From: Dicyema japonicum
Lineage: Eukaryota; Dicyemida; Rhombozoa; Dicyemidae
DNA: 64,000 nt
Assembly: GCA_011109175.1 (NCBI GenBank)
Contig: RDEW01000034.1
Span: 150,504-214,503, forward strand
Direction: 5' to 3'
In this document: positions 57,020 through 64,000 of the stretch, piece after piece
Layout of the letters: every line of letters begins with the position of its first letter
How positions within the stretch are numbered: position 1 is the stretch's first letter
Translations under genes and position numbers: made by a program
The notes under the pieces: generated by a model
What the model was told of the DNA's origin: nothing
The model's input: the letters and a program-made list of their open reading frames with translations, nothing else
Database searches by the model: none

Positions 57020-58070
57020 TAAAAGAGTAAATTGAGATGGATCTTTGTATCTGCCGAGTGGTGAGGGAGAAGCATCTCCACGTTTGGTCAGCGAACATAG
57101 ACAGGCTGTACATGTCTAGGTCTGTGATAGCTCGTGGTCTACGTAATGTTGCCCACATGAGTGAGAGGCTGTTGCTGGCTATGCTCCTGAAATTTGAGTC
57201 GGAAGCAGAACATCTGAGAAGAGGGTGACATTCTTGGCTGTTGGGGAGTCAAGACAAACTCAATTAGGTTCCATTGTCACATATCTAGCTCTTAATATGG
57301 CCTTAGTCAAAAGAGAGTCTAAAGGAGTCGGTCAAACTTCAAAGTGATACTTTAATCAAAAAGACCAGCATAAAAGACCTTCATCGTTAACTCTTTGAGG
57401 ATATAAAAGCTTTCACGTAGATATGAATGCGTCCTCAGTATTGCTTCATCATGAAAACATAATTCCCCAATGGTCTGTGTCCAGATTGTAAGCAAAAAAT
57501 GAACGGTGTGGAACATTTAGCCACTAAGTACGGCAGTATGTTGAACCACCAATACTTATGGAGGCATAACAGCAAATAAGCCAGATATTGTGCTTTATGA
57601 TAATTGGTAAAGTATGGGGACATAAGTATCATAAAAGTGGGCATTACTAGCCAAAAACGTTTGCAAACAGTGGCGGTGGAGAAGAAACGGAAGTACACTG
57701 TTCTCACAAACGAATTAGGAATGATGCATTGGTGCAAAGTCTTTGCTATTCTTTATGTGATGGGATTGTGTCTTGACTAACTTCTACAGAGGGTGCTTGA
57801 GGAGTTGAAAGTGGATATAAATATTCATGCATGTATGCAACAACCGTCATCAAGAGAACTCTTGAGACCCTGTCTCTTGATTCAAGCCATGTGAATGCTC
57901 TTGTGCGACCTACAGTGGAAGAGGATAATGGTGGACAGTTGGAGAGGACAGTGAGCCCAGTGGTCAGAAAGTTTATCAAAAGGTTGACTGGTGGTGTTGA
58001 TCTGGTGAACTCAATGTATTCATCTCCTCAAAAAAAATATAACACCGCGTCCACTATTCAATGAAGTTAA
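57020..58070 (+). mobile_element. R4/Dong LINE, decayed copy
   Basis: Pieces in order: REKHLHVWSANIDRLYMSRS and MSERLL (57060-57190), CPDCKQKMNGVEHLATKYGS (57477-57540), IIKVGITSQKRLQTVAVEKK (57630-57690), KYTVLTNELG, and TTVIKRTLETLSL (57838-57880). The order follows the 38-kb element but divergence is high. The finger has lost one residue and the PD motif is not found. Confidence 0.85.
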
Positions 58071-58786
58071 AAGCCTGATTTTTTTAATAATGAAACATCG
58101 TATACCCAATGCCTGGTTTCAAATCCCGTCTAGCTATTTTGGGGAAAGTCACAAGTCCGACTTTTGTGGAGGGACAAGAGATTTTTTAGGTATTAATTCT
58201 TGAATGTTCATAATTATCGCATTTAAATATATTCCTCAGAGGTCAACGTTGAGAGAGGCTGATCCATGGGAACGTAGAATTAAACGACCTATTTTAACAC
58301 ACCCGGCTCATTGCCGCGGAGGATGACGATTGCAAGGCGTTGAGAAAACCATCTTTGTTCACGAGGGGTTTATGATTTCATTGATGACTCCTTTACCAAT
58401 TCTTCCAACTGCTCTAGTGATTTTGAAGGTGATTGCGAAAAAGGAAGCGATTCTCGAGGACTGAATTTCTGATCGACATAGTGAGTATTTGAGCAGCCAG
58501 GGTGATCAGAATATGCAACTCATAAAATGAGCTGGCGTGTGTCAACTCCAAACGAGAGGTCTTCTAAGTGAAATTGGGGTAATTGTCATTAGTCATAAAT
58601 TATTAATGAAATCGAAAAAGACTTAAAATAATTCCGCAAAAGCAGATAAATCTCTTTGGGAGCGTCGGCTTCTGATCGTTACTTTTCTATCAGCTATCGA
58701 TTTTCTTCACTTGAAGAGATTGGGTGTAAATGGATAGATATCATCTATAACATTGGAAAAGTTGAAGATCAGAATTCTGATGGTTC
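58071..58786. other. Unassigned; possible worn SINE head
   Basis: A B-box-like GGTTTCAAATCCCG lies near 58108 without a matching A box or tRNA fold. The rest shows nothing. Confidence 0.3.
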
Positions 58787-58794
58787 ACGTAGAC

Positions 58795-59395
58795 CAGTGG
58801 TTCTCAACCTGGGGTCCGCGAACCTTTATTTATCAGAGTATGTTTGTCGACTAATAATAATAATAATAATAAAGCCTTATCACGAGAGCCATAGTATTTT
58901 ATAGCTCCGCATAGGCAGGACACACACTTTATTTAAGTAAAGAACAGTTAATTTTAACTAATCGTAGAACCAAGATCTTCACTTCTTTTTTTTCTTTTTC
59001 TTGTGTGAGTGTCCTTTCTAGACAATCCAGTTCCGCAGTGAGTATCCACTGATGACGGCGTCACTCGTCAAACCCTTTCTGCATCGTAGATGCGTGGAAC
59101 CTTCCACCAGGTGAACAGCAGCGAGATTCGAACCCGTAGCCTAAGCCACTTAAGTCCGACACCTAACCACTAAGCCACCCGGCTTGTTTGTCGACAACCG
59201 AGCCTAAAATTGAAAAAATTGCCTAACAACAACATAAACCTTCTTATTAATTTTATTTCCTTTTTTAATAAAAAATTGTGTTTTTTAGAAAAGTAATAAT
59301 TTTTTGACAAAAAACTTTCAAAAGTATGTTGGGGGTCCGCGAATTTTTTATTCACTCACAAGGGGTCCGCGACCAAAAAAGGTTGAGAACCACTG
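58795..59395. mobile_element. hAT-type MITE
   Basis: Ends are CAGTGGTTCTCAACC (58795-58809) and its exact complement GGTTGAGAACCACTG (59381-59395), with further inverted GGTCCGCG. A perfect 8-bp target repeat ACGTAGAC sits on both sides (58787-58794 and 59396-59403). 8-bp duplications and CAG...CTG ends are typical of hAT elements. No transposase; without the nested SINE the MITE is about 257 bp. Confidence 0.92.
58852..59184 (-). mobile_element. tRNA-derived SINE nested in the hAT MITE
   Basis: Flanked by an 11-bp repeat TGTTTGTCGAC (58841-58851, 59185-59195). The minus strand begins GCCGGGTGGCTTAGTGGTTAGG, which holds an A box (TGGCTTAGTGG), and has a B box GGTTCGAATCT about 45 bp later. 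A unique body with GGTTCCACGCATCTACGATGCAG follows. The tail TGCGGAGCTATAAAATACTATGG then GGCTT(TTA)n closely resembles the LINE-B 3' end. A second copy lies at 63135-63280. Confidence 0.9.
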
Positions 59396-59689
59396 ACGTA
59401 GACAGAACAAGACTGTCTCGAAATTATTGCTATTATAATTATATACCAGTTAAGTGGTTAATTGAACGGAAAGTTTAGGTGTACAAGTAAATATCGAACG
59501 AATTTTTTTTATCTCGTAAAGATAGATGCAACCTATTTCACTTGTCGTGTGGATGAACAAAATGATAGACTTGAAAGATGCTAAAAATAAGAAAAAAATA
59601 TATCACTAAAACAATATTTTACAATTCTCTTGACAAACCAGAAACTAGCCACTTGGGTTTATTTGATATTACAGACTATAAAGAACAAG

Positions 59690-59815
59690 TGGTATTACAA
59701 GCGTAGATATCTTCTGACCACGTTGGTAATATTAGAAATAATTGAAGAAAAGAGGTATTACAGACATAGATATCTCCTGACCACGTGGGTAATATTAGAA
59801 ATAATTTTAACTTTA
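59690..59815 (+). repeat. Tandem duplication, about 63-bp unit, two copies
   Basis: GATATCTTCTGACCACGTTGGTAATATTAGAAATAATT is repeated as GATATCTCCTGACCACGTGGGTAATATTAGAAATAATT, keeping one frame open across both units; function unknown. Confidence 0.8.
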
Positions 59816-60709
59816 GAATCCCACGAATCTTAATTCTTGGTGACCTTAGACTGACCCTAGTGGGATTTAATGGAATTCAAAAATAAGGGCAAGGATCTTT
59901 GTTAAACTTTTCTGGTGATTAAATGTTAGAGTGCTCACTATATTCTTATTTTGGAGAGGTTTTAAGATATCTATGAAGGATGTAATTGAAGAGGTTGTTT
60001 GGTAAGTTGGCTGCGGTTTGAAATCCACGTTTTATTAGAGCAGAAGAGGCATGGATTATGTCCGATAACTCTGATAATGGTAGTTTGGATGGGAGATAAC
60101 TTTGCAAAAATTAGTGGCAATTGACCACCCCCACTTCGGTAGATGACATTTGCAAATAAACTGGGAATAATGAAGTGGCGCCCAGAGTTGCTTACTGAAG
60201 TTTTGAGATCATCTTTGGAAATATCAACTTCTCCAGAAATATCAACGCTATCTAGCTTTCCAAGTGTTCACAAAGAAGAGTCTTCGGTCAAATCCGAGAA
60301 CACAATTAATATGTTTGGAGTGTGGCTGGGGATAACTAATATGAGTAGTAAGTCCCCCTTCTAATTAGTAACCTCTATCACCGAATATGATTTATTTATT
60401 CAAGTGGTTCGATAACTCCCCAATAGTTTCAGTTTACCACAATGTGTTGGTGAAAGTGATTGAGTTCTTAAGTGTCATCTATTAGTTTCCTGGTCCCCAA
60501 AAGCCATTGTACATCTTGATTCGATTCAAGAATAATTCCAACATAGTTGATTCACGTTTTCCCTAAATTTTTAATAGTCCATAAATAATCCATCAATTTT
60601 GAACTAACTCCTCGATTTCTTATTCACCAAAAGTTTCTTTGCTTCAATGCTCACTAATTACTACACATTTCCTCTATTATCTTCTAACAGTTTGTCTTAG
60701 AATCAAGGA
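59816..60709. other. No gene firmly recognised
   Basis: A 73-codon plus frame at 60143-60364 is serine-rich and unsupported. Otherwise nothing. Confidence 0.35.
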
Positions 60710-60978
60710 TTAGTCTCCATAATGGAAAAGTTCCTTTTTCATATCTTTGGGACGATTTTCGGTAAGATCTGACTTTTGGTCCAAAGGGGTGCTCAAGAGA
60801 TTAATCATTTTGAGGCAATCTCGCTGGCGTTCTGTCAGGAGGTCCGTGATTAATTTGATCTTTAACGTTTTCAGTAGCAGCAGGATAAATGTCACCACTA
60901 AATATTATAAACCGATTATACTATCACGTGTTCGAAGTAAACTCCTCAGATCATCATCATCAAGAACTCCAGGAAGCA
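60710..60978 (-). CDS. Hypothetical protein with possible short intron
   Basis: From ATG near 60978 the minus strand reads MLPGVLDDDDLRSLLRTRDS, then, across a short GT...AG segment of 15 or 30 nt around 60898-60925, joins to TFILLLLKTLKIKLITDLLT, ERQRDCLKMINLLSTPLDQK and ends HYGD at 60710. Leucine-rich, amphipathic. The splice is uncertain because the two options are shorter or longer than the 21-25 nt seen elsewhere. Confidence 0.35.
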
Positions 60979-61004
60979 TTGTAAGTAAACCTCAACAACA
61001 CTAA

Positions 61005-62154
61005 CCTTTTCCCAGATGTAGTATGGTGGTCTTCCGTGATACCATTTGCTCTGTGTTTGGTTTATTTTTAGAATTTCAAACAGATGTAAGTGTGTCTTTA
61101 TGACTAGTAGAGTTTGGGGTCATTTGGACTATTTTTACATATAACGCATCCTTTTCAATTAGCATTGGTCACTTCAGTCTAAAAAGACCGTAATTATGTT
61201 GAATGAGTGAATCATGTCTCTTAAGCTTTTTATTATCATTGAATCTGTATTACAAACGAGGATCGACTTTGAAAAGGCCTCATACTGTCTAAGTCAAAAA
61301 TTTATGTCGTCTTCTTATCCATTAGTTGATTAACTTGTCAGTGTGTTTAAATTTTGTATTTTTCTGATTAAAATTCCCAATTTCTTATAAACGTTTTAAC
61401 CCGACATGTCGTTGTTGGGCACTTGCTTAGTTGGATGTCGTCTTCCGATAGAATTGACATATTTCTGTCCCGGATATCAGTTTCGTAAATCAAAACAAAA
61501 TTTTTCAGATCTATAATGAATGAAAATAAAACCTCAAAATAGCTCAATTATGTCAAGCTGCTTCTGGCATAAATGTTCTACATTTTTTCGGCAAGCGTAA
61601 GTAGAAGGAAGATTATGTCCAATACTCTCAAACAAGTCTCGTAAGCTTTCACTGTTGACTTAAGCAAGGGAATATCGGATTCGACAAACGCCTTAGTGAC
61701 TTTATCAACATATTGTCAGCAGATGGGACAAAAAAATCAATGTGTTTATAATATTGACACCTTTAAAATAGTAATAAAAATAATAATAGATTTCCATCAG
61801 GATATTTTTTTAACAACAGACTTATTCTTTTCAATGTCATTCTTGATTGAACGTGGAATCACAGTGAAATAATGATGATTGATACCACGCTTGTATTTTA
61901 TTTAAAAACTCGAAAAATAAAAATCAATAAAACTCAATAAAAATTTTGACTTTATTGACTTAAAAATTAAAATTTTGATTTTTTCTTTTTCAAAAATATT
62001 GATATTTCATTTTAATTAGTACAGACAACTTTTTGGCAAGTAAACGCCGTAGGTGGACCCAGTCAATATCAAAATCTCTGAAGAAATCAAAAATAGTTTT
62101 TAGAACATTTACTATGTATTTATTTTTTTATTTACAAAACAAAATGAGAAAAAT
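61005..62154. other. No gene recognised
   Basis: AT-rich sequence; only short frames. Confidence 0.4.
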
Positions 62155-62300
62155 ATAGTTAGGGTAGTATTTGGAAAGTTCACTGCTGACATTACGGACA
62201 ACTGCAATCTCCATTCGTTGCCTCAGCCAGACTCCTTCCCGCACGTCTTTTTTACGATGGGACAATTTCCCCCGATTTCCCTCAATTGAACCGACTGGGG
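62155..62300 (-). mobile_element. LINE-U 3' end fragment
   Basis: The minus strand contains AAAGACGTGCGGGAAGGAGTCTGGCTGAGGC, nearly the same as 1613-1650, encoding KDVREGVWLRQR in the C terminus of LINE-U. Strongly 5'-truncated. Confidence 0.85.
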
Positions 62301-63134
62301 GTATATAAGTTAAATCATAACAACTATAAATTTATTCTTGTGACAAAACGTCTTTATATACATTTTAAGACATCTTCATTTGACCTTGGATCGCTTAATT
62401 TCAATTCGAATCATAAACTTTCCGCTCAACTATTATTATTGCTAGTACCATGACCATGTTAATATTAAATTACACGCTTCAAAATCAGAAGCGCTGAATT
62501 CTGTTAGTAAAGATCCTGAAGATGATTGGAACGATAAAATTTTCAGTTGCTGCTTCTCTGAAATCTATTTTCTGTTGGATATTTGTGAGATGAAAAATCC
62601 CCTAAAACTCAGTCCACTGTCACTCCTTATGTTGATTTTTCCTTCTGATATGTGTCCGATTGTCCAAAGCTGATGATTGTGCAGTTTCGATTTGGGAATG
62701 TCCAACCTGCTACTTCAGCAGCTCTGCAACAACTCCCACTTTATGCAAAGAGTCGGTTTCGGCTAAATTTAATTTTATAAAATATAAAGAACATTTTAGA
62801 GAACTACGGATAAAAATATAGCAGTCAGAAAACGTTGAAGAAAATATTTCCAGTCAATACCAGCAACTTTTGTGAAGAAATTGGGCCTCTGCGCCGTCAG
62901 CTTCAAATTTTTCAAATTACTATATACTAGTAACAGCAAGTAGTGAAGATCCGTCATAGAGGCTTTTCTTAATAAGTCATTAGTTTTGACGATAGTTGTT
63001 CAGTGTGATGAGATGTTCACGTTCAGAGGAAGTCAAAAAACTAGCTTGATAACAAAGTGGATTTTAGAAAAGTTCCCATTTAAAAGAGTTCAAAATTTAA
63101 TTTCATAAAATGAAATTTTGTGATAAAATTAGAG
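62301..63134. other. No gene recognised
   Basis: No motif, repeat or long frame seen. Confidence 0.4.
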
Positions 63135-63280
63135 TTCGAAACAAATATATATGTTAGACAGATATCGGTTCGAATTTTGATGATTCCATTCTGGCTGAAG
63201 GCTCCACGCATTTACGATGCATCTTGTCTTGAAGAGTGACATCGTCAAACTCACACACAACCAAAAAAAGTGAGAACATG
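63135..63280 (+). mobile_element. tRNA-derived SINE, worn second copy
   Basis: Shares B box CGGTTCGAATTTT and the body GAAGGCTCCACGCATTTACGATGCA...GAGTGAC...CACTCACAC-like sequence with the minus strand of 58852-59184. The A-box half is unrecognisable and the LINE-B-like tail is absent. Confidence 0.75.
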
Positions 63281-63344
63281 TCTTAGCCCTTTTATTAACC
63301 CCAGGCTTACAATCTATGGTAAGCCCAGCACAAAAAGTCACAAC

Positions 63345-64000
63345 TAATTAATAAAGGAAGGAACTTAAAAGAGAACATCTGCTTGTCCCGACCAAATCCA
63401 TCCTCCAATAGTACATTAAAGACTTCCGCTTCAGAAGAAAAGTGGAGAAGTAGGTTTGCCTTCTTCCATTTTCATCAAACGCCCTACCGTCGCAGACATC
63501 GCTTTATTCTTAGGAGGACGAGTTTTCATATGTAATCTTCACCGGTGGATTTGGACAATTAAAATCACCTATTCAGTTGTTTTTAGGTTAATGTTTTTTA
63601 TTTAAATAATTTTTTATAAAATTTATTTGTTTAAAAAAATAATAATAATAAAATAATTGTAATGTTATAATATTTAAGTTATTTCTGATGCAGTGTTACA
63701 AGTTTGAAACATATCACTGGTCTAGAACATCCCTGCCACTCCCTATGCAAGCCGCTAAAAAAAGGAAAATTATTATGACAACCAGTGACATGTCTCGAAT
63801 GTTATCATCCATTTTTCCATCCCAATGACAGGAGTCGTCTGAAACAGATACACGATTTTGTTTCTACAAGAAGCATCCGAAGACTCGGAGACAATAAAAT
63901 ATTACAGCGACCCCCTCCTCCAATAGACCAATCAGAATCTTCTCTTTCAAAGGACGTGCGAGTAAACCTGGCTCGTCTACGATATGGGCACCACCAATAT
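63345..64000. other. No gene recognised
   Basis: AT-rich end of the window without supported features. Confidence 0.35.

Overview
This is an AT-rich eukaryotic genomic window (two assembly gaps: one N at 9004 and 97 Ns at 12186-12282). It is dominated by decayed non-LTR retrotransposons, with smaller DNA transposons, SINEs and two segmental duplications. Host genes are small, broken into exons, and read through only if introns of about 21-25 nt with GT...AG ends are removed. Such introns are seen in at least seven loci on both strands. Among animals, dicyemid mesozoans are the group known for spliceosomal introns averaging in the mid-20s of nucleotides, so a dicyemid-like parasite is my best guess. 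Lineage is inferred from intron size and transposon types only; no rRNA or mitochondrial marker is present.

Layout. 0-5 kb: two AT-rich ORFs, a LINE fragment, and arm A (about 2.5-4.7 kb) of an inverted segmental duplication whose arm B is at 27.2-31.9 kb. 5.2-7.5 kb: a LINE with APE endonuclease (called LINE-B here) and an R4/Dong fragment, both with clear target-site duplications. 10.2-11.8 kb: a hypoxanthine phosphoribosyltransferase (HPRT) gene with two visible tiny introns, cut at its 5' side by a Jockey-like LINE (LINE-J). 12.3-17.0 kb and 32.3-35.5 kb: two copies of one duplicated block. 17.8-19.6 kb: R4/Dong and LINE-J remains. 20.4-24.4 kb: small ORFs and repeats. 25.0-26.0 kb: a foldback element with 21-bp repeat arms. 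27.6-30.5 kb: the most complete copy of a LINE with PHD finger and nuclease-like tail (LINE-U). 36-40.3 kb: transmembrane genes plus the longest R4/Dong element. 41-43 kb: a multi-exon gene or pseudogene. 43.9-45.0 kb: a Merlin-like DNA transposon. 46.8-58 kb: more R4, LINE-B and LINE-U remains plus small host ORFs. 58.8-59.4 kb: a hAT-type MITE holding a nested tRNA-derived SINE. The last 4.5 kb is mostly unassigned.

The main biological find is a minus-strand cluster of four related genes (12283-13428, 32200-33650, 35582-36075, 36960-37738) for single-pass membrane proteins. Each has a signal peptide, one or two copies of a roughly 130-residue cysteine-containing extracellular module, a C-terminal transmembrane helix and a short basic tail. 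One member (36960-37738) is fully intact after splicing of 23- and 24-nt introns. Another (32200-33650) carries seven introns of 22-25 nt and an in-frame tandem exon duplication. The other two are decayed, one of them cut by LINE-U. I know no named family matching this module.

The transposons interact visibly. A SINE shares its 3' tail with LINE-B, which suggests LINE-B moved it, and paralogous duplicated segments provide empty sites for the LINE-B insertion at 14164-15963 and the LINE-U insertion at 27612-30477.
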